DNA of 64,000 nt from Rugosibacter aromaticivorans (GTDB lineage: Bacteria > Pseudomonadota > Gammaproteobacteria > Burkholderiales > Rhodocyclaceae). The notes below the pieces were generated by a model. It was given only the letters and a program-made list of their open reading frames with translations, was not told the origin of the DNA and ran no database searches. How positions within the stretch are numbered: position 1 is the stretch's first letter; every line of letters begins with the position of its first letter. Made by a program: the position numbers and the translations under genes. This document shows positions 9,138 through 19,946 of this stretch, piece after piece. Location: NCBI RefSeq assembly GCF_000934545.1, contig NZ_CP010554.1, forward strand, positions 2,790,001 to 2,854,000. Reading direction: 5' to 3'.

Positions 9138-9633
9138 AGCCGGTTTCTACAGTGACATTGATGGTGTAGGCGCTAGTACCACCCGTCACCGTGTAAGCGG
9201 CGGCGGCCGAGGGCCGGCCGAGTGCATCGAAGCTCAATGCTGCCGGACCGGCAAGCACGACGCCATTGGGCGCGCAGACGGCATTGGCTGGGCCGCCACA
9301 GGTGCCGTCTGCAATCGGCAGCGCGAGTGGGCGCGGGCAGGTGCCAGCGCCGGGAGCATCGGTTGGCACATTGTCAATGGTGAGCGCAAGGCTGTTGCCG
9401 GCCAGCGTGACACAGGTAATCCGCCGTTGCGCCACCGCCGACTTTCTGGCGAATTCAAGCGTGGCTTTAAGCTTGTCGCGAAAGCCGACTTCTTTGAAGC
9501 CGGAAAAATTAAAGCGTGGCAAAGCGACGGTAGCGAGGATGCCCATGAGCACCATCACCATGATCAGTTCGACCAATGTGAAGCCGGTTTGTGGCTTATG
9601 ACGAAAACGCGACGATGACAGAGGCAACCTCAT
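9127..9633 (-). CDS. mshC: MSHA biogenesis minor pilin MshC
   Basis: 168 residues. The leader ends RHKPQTG before FTLVELIMVMVLMGILATVA, then LPRFNFSGFKEVGFRDKLKA and ATLEFARKSAVAQRR, the conserved MshC/GspH-like stretch. It is the first gene of the mshCDOPQ run, starting about 85 bases from the divergent tRNA-Thr. The major pilin genes mshA and mshB and the assembly genes usually upstream of mshC are not here, so they must lie elsewhere or be missing. Confidence 0.87.
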   Translation of the reverse strand: MRLPLSSSRFRHKPQTGFTLVELIMVMVLMGILATVALPRFNFSGFKEVGFRDKLKATLEFARKSAVAQRRITCVTLAGNSLALTIDNVPTDAPGAGTCPRPLALPIADGTCGGPANAVCAPNGVVLAGPAALSFDALGRPSAAAAYTVTGGTSAYTINVTVETGYVR

Positions 9634-9677
9634 GACCTGAGTCTAGCAACCAGCCGGATACGGGGCAAGACCTGGCA

Positions 9678-9707
9678 TTGCCATCCACCACGAACGAACG
9701 CTATAAT
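9678..9707 (+). promoter_or_regulatory. Sigma-70-type promoter of tRNA-Thr
   Basis: TTGCCA (9678-9683), an 18-base spacer, then TATAAT (9702-9707), ending 10 bases before the mature tRNA. Confidence 0.65.
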
Positions 9708-9717
9708 CCGCGCCCTC

Positions 9718-9793
<76 letters not shown>

Positions 9794-9843
9794 AATTGCT
9801 TGCTTGCGGATTGTGCAGATTTTCTGCCTTTTCTGCCATGAGG

Positions 9844-10287
9844 CTACCGATAAACCAGCACCGGGATTTTCGAGTGCGTGAGCACTTTCTGGGTTTCGGA
9901 GCCAAGCAATAAACCGCTGATGCCACGGCGCCCGTGTGACGCCATGAAAATCAGATCTGCGCCCACTTGCTGTGCCGCCGCGATGATGCTTTCCCATGGT
10001 GCGCCATTCGTCAGGCTTAACGACGTCACTCTGACTCCCTGCGCTACGGCGTTAGCTTCGGCTTCACTCAAAATTTCGCGCGCTTGTTCTTCGGCCATTT
10101 CGGCAAATCGATCGGGCGTTGTTGGGTCGATGAGTGCGCCTTCACCATAAAAAGCCAGTGGATATTCTGGTTTGGCAAAGAAAAAAGTAATTTGCGCGCC
10201 GGTTTCTTTAGCAAAGGCAATCGCACGATCGGCTGCGTTTGCCGAGAGATCTGAGCCATCAACGGGTACAAGAAGATGTTGGAACAT
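9844..10287 (-). CDS. Universal stress protein, UspA family
   Basis: 147 residues. It opens MFQHLLVPVDGSDLSANAAD and ends with the UspA nucleotide-binding signature GADLIFMASHGRRGISGLLL then GSETQKVL and IPVLVYR, so it is the ATP-binding subclass (G-2x-G-9x-G(S/T)). The frame is open upstream, but ATG at 10287 has GGAGGG seven bases before it. It is divergent from the copper ATPase gene and has an FNR-like box about 80 bases upstream, suggesting induction under low oxygen, as for several Usp proteins. Cytosolic. Confidence 0.9.
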   Translation of the reverse strand: MFQHLLVPVDGSDLSANAADRAIAFAKETGAQITFFFAKPEYPLAFYGEGALIDPTTPDRFAEMAEEQAREILSEAEANAVAQGVRVTSLSLTNGAPWESIIAAAQQVGADLIFMASHGRRGISGLLLGSETQKVLTHSKIPVLVYR

Positions 10288-10367
10288 GGTAACGCCCTCC
10301 CTAGGTGATGATGCGCTTTGATGATGCATCTGTTCTGCTAGTCTAACGTAACCCCCTGATGAGCGCG

Positions 10368-10381
10368 TTGACGTAGATCAA
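10368..10381. promoter_or_regulatory. FNR/ANR-like box
   Basis: TTGACGTAGATCAA matches the FNR/ANR consensus TTGAT-N4-ATCAA at 9 of 10 defined positions. It sits between the divergent usp and copper ATPase genes, 81 bases from the usp start and 87 from the ATPase start, so it could serve either. Confidence 0.55.
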
Positions 10382-10467
10382 CGACATAAGACGCATCCCA
10401 CCTGTGTTGCGGTGCAGCGTGAGCCGTGGAATAATCGTTGCTTGGCATTCTCTGATGGGAGCATCGC

Positions 10468-12764
10468 ATGACAGCACCCGCCACTATTTCATCCACACTC
10501 GCATCCACAGCCGCAGCGACTTCGGCAACTGCCTCGGCAACTACCTCGGTTGAGCTCGCGTTAGGTGGCATGACGTGCACGGCCTGCGCAGCACGCATCG
10601 AGCGGCAGCTGAACAAGGTACCCGGTATCGAGGCAACGGTGAACTTTGCCGCAGAACGTGCATATGTGCGCTATGCAGCGAACGACGCGACCGTCGACAA
10701 ATTAATCGATGCGATCACGAAAACAGGGTATATCGCCACCGTCTCCAATGCGGCGACTCGCGGGGCGGAGCAGCAAGAAAAACTCGCCCGCTTTGCCGAG
10801 GATCTCCGCCATTTCTGGATTGCACTGGGACTCACGGCGCCTCTGGTGGCGCAGATGGCGTTCATGTTCAGTAGCGACATGTCTGCGCACGGCGACGTCT
10901 TGCCGCGCGGGTTGCAGCTTATGCTCGCCACGCCGGTGCAATTCTGGATCGGCTGGCGCTTTTATGTCGGCGGCTTTCACGCCCTGCGTGGCGGCGCGGG
11001 CAATATGGATGTACTGGTGGCGCTGGGCACCACGATGGCGTGGGTGTATTCGGCAACTGTCACGCTGCTGGGTTTACATCAGCATGTGTATTTCGAGGCC
11101 TCGGCTACCATCATCACGCTGGTACTGCTGGGCAAGATTCTGGAAGCGCGGGCCAAGGCGAAGACTGCAGGAGCGATCGAGACACTGGCTAAACTTCAGC
11201 CGCAGACAGCGCGCATCGAGCGGGCGGGTGGGCTGATCGACGTGCCGGTTGCAGCCTGATTCCGGGCGATGTCTTCATCGTCAGGAGCGGCGAGGCGGCG
11301 CCGGTCGATGGCGAGGTTCTCGAAGGCGAATCCACCGTGAATGAAGCCATGCTGACCGGCGAGAGTCTGCCGGTGGTGAAGCATGCCGGCGACAAGGTGT
11401 TCGCCGCCACGATCAACGGCGAGGGCCTGCTGCGCGTGCGCGCCACGGGCGTCGGCAGCCACACGCTACTGGCTTCGATCATCCGCCTGGTGGAAGAGGC
11501 GCAAGGCTCGAAGGCGCCGATGCAGCGCTTGGTCGATCAGGTAGCGGCGATTTTCGTGCCAGTGGTGGTGGTCATCGCCGTGCTCACGTTCGTTGGCTGG
11601 TGGCTTTTGACAGGGGATTTCACCCAGGCGTTGATCAATGCCGTCGCCGTGCTGGTGATCGCCTGTCCCTGCGCACTGGGGCTGGCGACGCCGACGGCGA
11701 TCATGGTCGGTACCGGCCAAGGCGCACGTGCCGGCATCCTGATCCGCAATGCGGAAGCGCTAGAGCGAGCGGAAAAACTCGATGTGCTGGTGGTGGATAA
11801 GACGGGCACGCTGACCGAGGGACAGCCAGTGGTAACAGACATCATTAACCTCGTGCCGCAAAAAATCGGCGCTGATGAGACGGTAAATTTGCCTGCGCAC
11901 TTTCTCACACTCGCCGCAAGCCTCGAACAAAGCGCGACGCACCCGTTGGCCACGGCAATCGTAACGCGAGCAAAAGACGATGGACTGGCGCTGGTGACAC
12001 CGCAGAACGTGGTGACGATGCCGGGGCGGGGCGTGAGCGGCGAGATCGCGGGGCAACGGGTGGCCGTCGGCTCGGTGGCCTGGATGGAAACGCAGGGCCG
12101 CACAATGGCAGGTGCTACGGCGGCTGCCGCAGCACTGGCAACACAGGGCGCAAGCGTTGTCGCGGTGGCGGTCGATGGCATGGTGCAAGGGCTGATCGGA
12201 ATTCGCGATCCGTTGCGCGCGACATCGCGTGCTGCCGTGGCACGCTTGCATGCGCTGGGCATCACGGTGGTGATGCTGACTGGAGATAACGCGACGACCG
12301 CAGCCGTCGTCGCCAAGGCGATCGGCATTACGAATTTCGAGGCGAATGTTTTGCCAGGCGACAAGGCGGCTGCCGTCAAGCGATTCAGGGACAACGGCAG
12401 GCTCGACGGTAGCCGTCGCGTTGGCATGGTGGGCGATGGCATCAACGATGCCCCGGCGCTCGCCGCAGCCGACGTCAGTTTTGCGATGGGTGCTGGTTCC
12501 GGCGTGGCGATGCAGACGGCTGATGTGACGCTGATGCACAACGATCTCAATGGCGTCGCCGATGCGATCTCGCTCTCGCGCGCAACGCTTGGCAAGATCC
12601 GGCAAAATCTGTTTTTTGCTTTTATCTACAATGTGCTCGGCATTCCGGCTGCCGCCTTCGGGCTGCTCAATCCGGTCATCGCTGGCGCGGCAATGGCGGC
12701 AAGTTCTGTCTCGGTGGTGATGAGCTCGCTACGACTCAAAAACTGGAAACCCGGAAAGGATTAA
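10468..12764 (+). pseudogene. copA: Copper-translocating P1B-type ATPase, split by a frameshift
   Basis: Two adjoining frames form one CopA-like protein. The first (10468-11259, 263 aa) has a Thr/Ala-rich lead-in, one heavy-metal domain with GGMTCTACAARIE and the first membrane helices. The second carries the actuator motif (MLTGES), [12 protein letters not shown] in the membrane channel, DKTGTLTEG with the phosphorylated Asp, and [16 protein letters not shown]. The frame breaks at 11256-11257, where VPVAA runs into TGA; reading one C twice gives [14 protein letters not shown] and restores the family sequence. A one-base deletion or a sequencing error explains it. The intact protein would pump Cu(I) out across the inner membrane. 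The copZ gene follows 2 bases later. Confidence 0.88.
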
Positions 12765-12766
12765 CG

Positions 12767-12973
12767 ATGGAAACACTTACCCTCAAGGTTGACGGCATGA
12801 CCTGTGGCGGTTGCGTGGCGAGCGTGACGCGCGTAATCGAAGCGCTCGACGGTGTAGCGAAGGTCGCAGTTTCGCTCGAGCAAGCACAGGTGGTGATGGA
12901 GGCAGATACCGCTAAAGTAGATCGCGCGCAGCTCGTGCAGGCGATCGAAGATGCAGGATTTGAGGCAACTTGA
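12767..12973 (+). CDS. copZ: Copper chaperone, CopZ-like heavy-metal domain protein
   Basis: 68 residues, a single HMA domain. KVDGMTCGGCVASVTRVIEA carries the MxCxxC metal site as MTCGGC with two Gly between the cysteines, and ends AIEDAGFEAT as expected for the ferredoxin-like fold. It begins 2 bases after the ATPase stop, so they share a transcript. It would carry Cu(I) in the cytosol to the ATPase. Confidence 0.88.
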   Translation: METLTLKVDGMTCGGCVASVTRVIEALDGVAKVAVSLEQAQVVMEADTAKVDRAQLVQAIEDAGFEAT

Positions 12974-13030
12974 GCAAAGCTGGCGGGGAGAAACTGCCTG
13001 GCTTGCCCGGGGTTGGAAACAGGAAGTGCG

Positions 13031-13264
13031 CTAAGTGTGGTGCGATTCCTCGACGAGGATAGCCCGGGCAATGACGTCTTCCAGCGCCAATTCAGCATGT
13101 TCGACGGCGATACGCGTCACCGGGTGGTGGGCGAGCAAGGTGATGAGCGTGCCGGGTGTCAGCCCCCAGGCCGAGAGATGACCGCGCAGGTCGAGCGCCA
13201 GATTGCTATCAAAACCACGCACCACGAGTTTGGTGTCGGGGGCAAAGTCGCGCAGGGTAAGCAT
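13031..13264 (-). CDS. feoA: Ferrous iron transport protein A
   Basis: 77 residues, an SH3-like FeoA domain (SAWGLTPGTLITLLAHHPVT, then VEHAELALEDVIARAILVE). The start overlaps the feoB stop as TGATG. FeoA is a small cytosolic partner of FeoB needed for Fe(II) uptake. Most genomes place feoA before feoB; here it follows, so its synthesis would be coupled to completion of FeoB translation. Confidence 0.85.
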   Translation of the reverse strand: MLTLRDFAPDTKLVVRGFDSNLALDLRGHLSAWGLTPGTLITLLAHHPVTRIAVEHAELALEDVIARAILVEESHHT

Positions 13265-15192
13265 CAGACGAAGCCAACCAAAAGCAGGACATGATGCAGC
13301 AGACCGCCGATAAGGAAAGCCAACGGCGTGATCAGGGCCAGCATGATCACAGCGGTCTTCAGTCCTTGCTCCTTGATGATCACCAGCATGCTGGCGATGC
13401 AGGGGACGAAAATAGTCAGCGTGACCAGACCAACCAGCCCCTGTTCGGGTGAGAGTGCACTGCCCATGGCAAACAGCCCTGTGGCGCCGAAGTCGCGGCG
13501 CAAAAAACCCATCAGGAAAGCTGCCGAAGCTTCTTTCGGCAAGCCAAGCCAGCCGGTGACCAGTGGCTCGCCAGCGCGAATCAGCCAGGGCAGCAAACCG
13601 ATGCGGTCAAGGATGAACATCAACGCCGCGCCGATGAGAAATAGCGGAATCACTTCCTGGAGATACCACTTCAGACGCGACCAGGTTTTCTTGGCGACAT
13701 TGCCCGCCACGGGCAGACGCATCGGTGGCAGCTCGGTCATCAACGGAATGCGTTTGCCCTTGACCAGCTTGCCGGACAACCAGCCAACGGTAAACAACAC
13801 AAGAATAACCGTGCCCAGCCAGATCAGGAAGGTCGATGTGCCATAGCTTGCCAGCATGCCCATCACAACGCCCAGTTGCGCCGAGCAGGGAATCGCCAAC
13901 GCCAGTAGAAACGTGACGATCAGTCGCTCACGCGGGGTGTGCAAAATGCGTGTGGTGAGCGTGGCCATTGTCACGCAACCGAGGCCCAGCACCATCGGCA
14001 ACACGGCGCGGCCATTCAAGCCCAGCATCTTGAACGCACGGTTGGAGAGCACCGATAGCCGCGCGAAGTAGCCGGAGTCTTCGAGAATGCCAAAAGCAAT
14101 GAAGAAGGTGGTGACAATGGGCAGGATCAGCGCCAGTGCATAGGTCATCCCCATGGTCCACAGCCCGTAGGGGCCGACCAGGAAATCCTGCAGCCAAATG
14201 ATCGGTACCCACGTGGATACCAGTTGCTGGAACCATGGATTGATGATGCCGTTGAACAAATCATTTTCCAGCACGCCAACCAGCACGCCGGCACCGAACT
14301 GGCCGACGAAGGCATAGACCGCATACAGCACCAGCGCGACGATTGGCCACCCCAGCCAACGATGCACCGACCACTGGCCAATGCGCTGTACCAACCCATG
14401 GCCCCTCTGGCCAGCATCCCGGACAACACGACGAACAATGGCTTCGGCCGCCGTCATGCGGGCGCGCTGCAGAATCTCCGCCAGCGGCTCGGTGAAGGCG
14501 TCCTGCAGGCCCTCGCGCCGCGCAGCGAGGGCAAATAGATCGGCACCTTGTGCCCCCTCCTGGGCGGCAAGCCATTCCTCAGTAGCCTTGTCACCAGCCA
14601 AATACAGCAAGGCGACAACGCGCGGCGACAAATGCGCAACGGGCATCATCAGCGCCAGATCGTCAATCGCTGCCTCAATTTCATCGGCATAAGTGAGACG
14701 GAAAATGGGAATTTTGGCATCGGCAATGGCGCGCGTCAGCGCCACCATACCCTCGTTGCCGGTGGCCACCGTGGGCACCACGGCGAGCCCGAGTTCGACT
14801 GCCAGCTTGGCCGGATCAAAGGCCATGCCGCGTGCCCTGGCTTCATCCATCATGTTCAGCGCCAGAACCATCGGCACCCCCGCTTCTGCCAGAAGCAGCG
14901 CAAGTTGCACCGTACGGCGCAGGTTCTTGGCGTCCCCCACCTGCACCAGTGCCCGTAACTTTTCGTTCAGCAGTATGTGTGCCGTGGCCTGTTCATCTTC
15001 GCTACGTGCCGGCAGTGTCAAGACGCCGGGTGTATCCAATACTGTCTGCCCAGGGTGGTCGCGTAATTGACCGCGTGTCACTTCAACCGTCGTTCCGGGG
15101 TAATTTGAGACGTTGACATACCGGCCGGTCAGTCGATGAAAAATAACCGACTTACCAACATTTGTCTGACCAACAAGTGCGATGGAAATCAT
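13264..15192 (-). CDS. feoB: Ferrous iron transporter B
   Basis: 642 residues, shorter than the roughly 770 of E. coli FeoB. The N-terminal G domain has G1 GQTNVGKS (residues 8-15), a switch region VNVSNYPGTTVEV, G3 DTPG and G4 NMMD. The membrane part holds two Gate-type repeats (for example GLGCVTMATLTTRILHTPRE and GFLRRDFGATGLFAMGS) and ends near LIGGLLHHVLLLVGFV. It imports Fe(II) across the inner membrane under low-oxygen or reducing conditions. No Fur box was recognised upstream. It overlaps feoA by one base. Confidence 0.92.
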   Translation of the reverse strand: MISIALVGQTNVGKSVIFHRLTGRYVNVSNYPGTTVEVTRGQLRDHPGQTVLDTPGVLTLPARSEDEQATAHILLNEKLRALVQVGDAKNLRRTVQLALLLAEAGVPMVLALNMMDEARARGMAFDPAKLAVELGLAVVPTVATGNEGMVALTRAIADAKIPIFRLTYADEIEAAIDDLALMMPVAHLSPRVVALLYLAGDKATEEWLAAQEGAQGADLFALAARREGLQDAFTEPLAEILQRARMTAAEAIVRRVVRDAGQRGHGLVQRIGQWSVHRWLGWPIVALVLYAVYAFVGQFGAGVLVGVLENDLFNGIINPWFQQLVSTWVPIIWLQDFLVGPYGLWTMGMTYALALILPIVTTFFIAFGILEDSGYFARLSVLSNRAFKMLGLNGRAVLPMVLGLGCVTMATLTTRILHTPRERLIVTFLLALAIPCSAQLGVVMGMLASYGTSTFLIWLGTVILVLFTVGWLSGKLVKGKRIPLMTELPPMRLPVAGNVAKKTWSRLKWYLQEVIPLFLIGAALMFILDRIGLLPWLIRAGEPLVTGWLGLPKEASAAFLMGFLRRDFGATGLFAMGSALSPEQGLVGLVTLTIFVPCIASMLVIIKEQGLKTAVIMLALITPLAFLIGGLLHHVLLLVGFV

Positions 15193-15389
15193 AGCCAGTA
15201 TTGAATCACGATGAGTTGCATGAAAACCTTATTTCGTCAAAACCAGGCTTGCCTTGTCGGGTTTTTCGCAATCGATATACCGACCACCATGAAGAATCTG
15301 GATTTTCAAGTAGCGTTCAAACAGCATGACGCGGCCTATTGCCTATGCTGGCAATCACGAAAAGGAATAGTTCCTGGTTTCATACGAAT

Positions 15390-15428
15390 GTAGCCCTTAA
15401 CAGTGCTGAAAACACTGTTAAGGGCTAC
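15390..15428. terminator. Long perfect hairpin in the feoB / aldehyde dehydrogenase gap
   Basis: TAGCCCTTAACAGTG (15391-15405) is exactly repeated inverted at 15413-15427 around a 7-base loop, and the flanking G-C pair extends the stem to 16. It lies about 56 bases past the aldehyde dehydrogenase stop but has no T-tract on that side, so it may be an atypical terminator or another structured element. The remainder of the 291-base gap (15193-15483) shows no gene. Confidence 0.45.
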
Positions 15429-15483
15429 GGTTCTACGGCTGACGCTGTTAATCGGCCGTTAAAGCATCAGCCCACGGACAACA

Positions 15484-16953
15484 TCAGTGGGCAGGTGCTG
15501 CCATGGGGGCCTGGATCGTGATCCATTTCCACTCGGTGCAATGATCAATGTCCGTTGCAGCGCCTTCACGGCCCATGCCGGAGTCCCCTACGCCACCGAA
15601 GGGAACGTGTGGTTCATCTTGTAGCGATGGCGCATTGACATGCACCATACCGGTGTGAATACCTTGTGCCAATCGCATCGCTTCAGCCAGGTTTTGCGTA
15701 TACACCGCGGCTGAAAGGCCGTACGTGGTGTCGTTAGCAATGGCCAGGGCTTCATCGGCAGAATCCACCTTATAAACAGCCGTCACCGGGCCGAAGGTTT
15801 CTTCGTAGTAGCACGTCATGCCTTTTTTGACGCCTGTCAAAATGGTTGAGGCGCAACGGTTACCATCCCACGTGCCGCCGGTTTCAAGCTTGGCGCCATT
15901 GGCAACCGCATCTTCGATATGCTGACGCACCCGATCGCGCTGCCGTTGCGAAATGATCGGCCCGGTGACTGTTCTTGGGTCGCGCAGATCGCCAAAACCG
16001 ATGGCGGAAGTGGCCGCTTTAAAGCGCTTGAGGAATTCATCATAAACCGGCGCTTCAACGAGGATACGGCTGGATCCCATGCACACCTGGCCTTGATAGA
16101 AGAACATGCCCATGATTGCGCCCATCACCGCAGCATCCAAATCAGCGTCTTTCAGAACGATCAATGGGCTCTTGCCGCCCAGTTCGAGCAGCACGCGTTT
16201 CATGTGTTTGCCGCACAGTTCTGACAAATGACGGCCAACGCGTGTTGAACCAGTGAAATTAACCCCTTTCACGTGCGGGTGCGTCACCAAGGTATCGCCA
16301 ATTTCATGACCATAGCCCGTCAGCACATTAAATGAGCCGGCAGGAAAACCTGCATCACGCAATAGTTCGGCGACGCGAATAGCGACCACGGGTGCCTCTT
16401 CGGACGCCAGCATAACCACGGTGTTTCCTGTTGCCAAGGGGCCAGTACATTCGACAAAGGCTTTAATCAAAGGCACATTAAAGGGGGTGATGCAGGCAAA
16501 CACACCCAAGGGTGAACGGGTCGCCATGGAAAATCGCCCAGGCACATCAGAGGGTAGCGTCATGCCCGTCACGCGACGAGGAATCCCCGCAGCAGTGCGC
16601 AAGGCATCAACAGAAAACTTCACTTCAAACTGTGCTTTGAATAGTGGGGAACCCCCTTCTTCAATCAGCACATTGATAAATTCTTCAGCACGTTGCTCGA
16701 GCAGATCGGCGGCTTTGGACAACCAGGTTTCGCGCTGACCAGGGGTCGTCATGCGATAGCTAGGGAAAGCCGCATGGGCTGCCTCTACCGCGCGCTTGAC
16801 GTCTTCTACCGAGGCGCGAGCCGACTCAGCAAGCGGCGTATCTTGTTCCGGATTAAGTTTGATAAACGTTGCATTTCCTTGGGCTGAACGGAACTCACCA
16901 CCAATCCATAGTTTGGTTTGGATCAAAGATGTTACGGGCTCATTGGCTCCCAT
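15484..16953 (-). CDS. NAD(P)-dependent aldehyde dehydrogenase, aromatic-aldehyde type
   Basis: 489 residues, a full-length ALDH. The catalytic Cys is in YQGQVCMGSSRI and the general base Glu in LLELGGKSPLIV. The nucleotide site shows NFTGSTRVGRHL, and PFGGVGDSGMGREG is the usual C-terminal segment. Overall pattern (PSDVPGRFSMATRSPLGVFA, ITPFNVPLIKA) is closest to benzaldehyde/vanillin dehydrogenases, so oxidation of an aromatic aldehyde to its acid is my inference. The start has GAGGAG six bases upstream. It stands alone with long gaps on both sides, and an upstream ACTTAGTA array may be its operator. Confidence 0.85.
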   Translation of the reverse strand: MGANEPVTSLIQTKLWIGGEFRSAQGNATFIKLNPEQDTPLAESARASVEDVKRAVEAAHAAFPSYRMTTPGQRETWLSKAADLLEQRAEEFINVLIEEGGSPLFKAQFEVKFSVDALRTAAGIPRRVTGMTLPSDVPGRFSMATRSPLGVFACITPFNVPLIKAFVECTGPLATGNTVVMLASEEAPVVAIRVAELLRDAGFPAGSFNVLTGYGHEIGDTLVTHPHVKGVNFTGSTRVGRHLSELCGKHMKRVLLELGGKSPLIVLKDADLDAAVMGAIMGMFFYQGQVCMGSSRILVEAPVYDEFLKRFKAATSAIGFGDLRDPRTVTGPIISQRQRDRVRQHIEDAVANGAKLETGGTWDGNRCASTILTGVKKGMTCYYEETFGPVTAVYKVDSADEALAIANDTTYGLSAAVYTQNLAEAMRLAQGIHTGMVHVNAPSLQDEPHVPFGGVGDSGMGREGAATDIDHCTEWKWITIQAPMAAPAH

Positions 16954-17060
16954 GACTGACTCCTCTGTTTTAAAAATTCAAGGTTAAAAATAATAACGGG
17001 TTATGCCTGGTCGTTGGATCTCTTACGATGGATCTCTCATTTCGGCCAAGTGAATTAATT

Positions 17061-17087
17061 ACTTAGTAACTTAGTACTTAGGCTAGG
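17061..17087. promoter_or_regulatory. ACTTAGTA direct repeats upstream of the aldehyde dehydrogenase gene
   Basis: ACTTAGTA occurs twice in tandem (17061-17076), followed by a third partial unit (CTTAGG) and GGCTAGGCTA. It is about 108 bases upstream of the aldehyde dehydrogenase start and is the only structure I see in the 313-base gap 16954-17266 besides the ppa promoter. It could be a repressor operator; no regulator gene lies beside it. Confidence 0.35.
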
Positions 17088-17237
17088 CTACTCGCTAACC
17101 GGGTTGAAACTCATCAAGACTTCCTGGACAACGAGCACATAAGTATTCTCTTCTTTAACTGACCTGTCAATCAATTAGCCAATAGCCCCACGATAGACGC
17201 CAGAACGACTAAAAGCGATTGCGCATAAGCCAGGCGA

Positions 17238-17261
17238 TATAATCCTCGCCTTTCCAAGGAG
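17238..17261 (+). promoter_or_regulatory. -10 box and ribosome binding site of ppa
   Basis: TATAAT at 17238-17243 and AAGGAG at 17256-17261, five bases before the ppa ATG at 17267. No convincing -35 box at the right distance was seen. Confidence 0.5.
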
Positions 17262-17266
17262 CGGCT

Positions 17267-17815
17267 ATGAGTTTGAACCGTGTGCCATCAGGCAAAAATT
17301 TACCTGATGACTTTAATGTGATTATCGAAATCTCGATGCATTCCGAGCCCATCAAATATGAAGTTGACAAGGAATCCGGCGCGATTTTTGTTGATCGCTT
17401 CATGTCGACTGCCATGCACTATCCGTGCAACTATGGCTACATCCCGCATACTATTTCCGGTGATGGTGACCCGGCGGATGTACTGGTCGTCTCGCAATTT
17501 GCGCTGCCGCCCGGGGTGGTTGTGCGTTGTCGGCCAGTGGGCATGCTGAAAATGGTCGACGAAGCGGGTGAAGACGCCAAACTGCTGGCAGTGCCGGTGG
17601 ACAAACTCACTACGTTGTACAGCAACATCAAAACCCTGCAAGATTTGCCACAAAGCCTGCTCAACCAAATTTCACACTTCTTTGAGCACTACAAAGACTT
17701 GGAATTGGGCAAGTTCGTCAAAGTGCAGGGCTGGGTCGGGCTTGAAGAAGCCAAAAATGAAATCATGAGCGGCGTAGCCACTTACCAAGCGGCCAAAGAC
17801 AAACCGGCTTATTGA
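17267..17815 (+). CDS. ppa: Inorganic pyrophosphatase, family I
   Basis: 182 residues. The signature [10 protein letters not shown] carries the three Asp residues that bind Mg, and [19 protein letters not shown] and YGYIPHT complete the active site. It hydrolyses pyrophosphate to phosphate in the cytosol, pulling biosynthetic reactions forward; the next gene, nadE, releases pyrophosphate. AAGGAG precedes the ATG by five bases. The typical length indicates a hexameric bacterial enzyme. Confidence 0.95.
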   Translation: MSLNRVPSGKNLPDDFNVIIEISMHSEPIKYEVDKESGAIFVDRFMSTAMHYPCNYGYIPHTISGDGDPADVLVVSQFALPPGVVVRCRPVGMLKMVDEAGEDAKLLAVPVDKLTTLYSNIKTLQDLPQSLLNQISHFFEHYKDLELGKFVKVQGWVGLEEAKNEIMSGVATYQAAKDKPAY

Positions 17816-17895
17816 TTTTGCCCATTCGCTGACATTTACCGCATGAACAACCTGCCCGCCAATTTACGCCTGATTTCAAGGCGATAGCTCCCTCC

Positions 17896-19877
<1,982 letters not shown>

Positions 19878-19946
19878 TCACTGCTTCGTCCGTTTTATCC
19901 CGGTAACTTGACAAGCCTATCACCCAGTCCTGTTCCACGGCCGGTT

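Noticed and set aside
11240..11270. Programmed frameshifting in the copper ATPase
   Set aside because: No X-XXY-YYZ slippery heptamer or clear downstream structure at the break; a lost base is simpler.
15193..15389. Fur box upstream of feoB
   Set aside because: No 19-bp Fur-like inverted repeat could be found by eye; nothing better than a few short matches.
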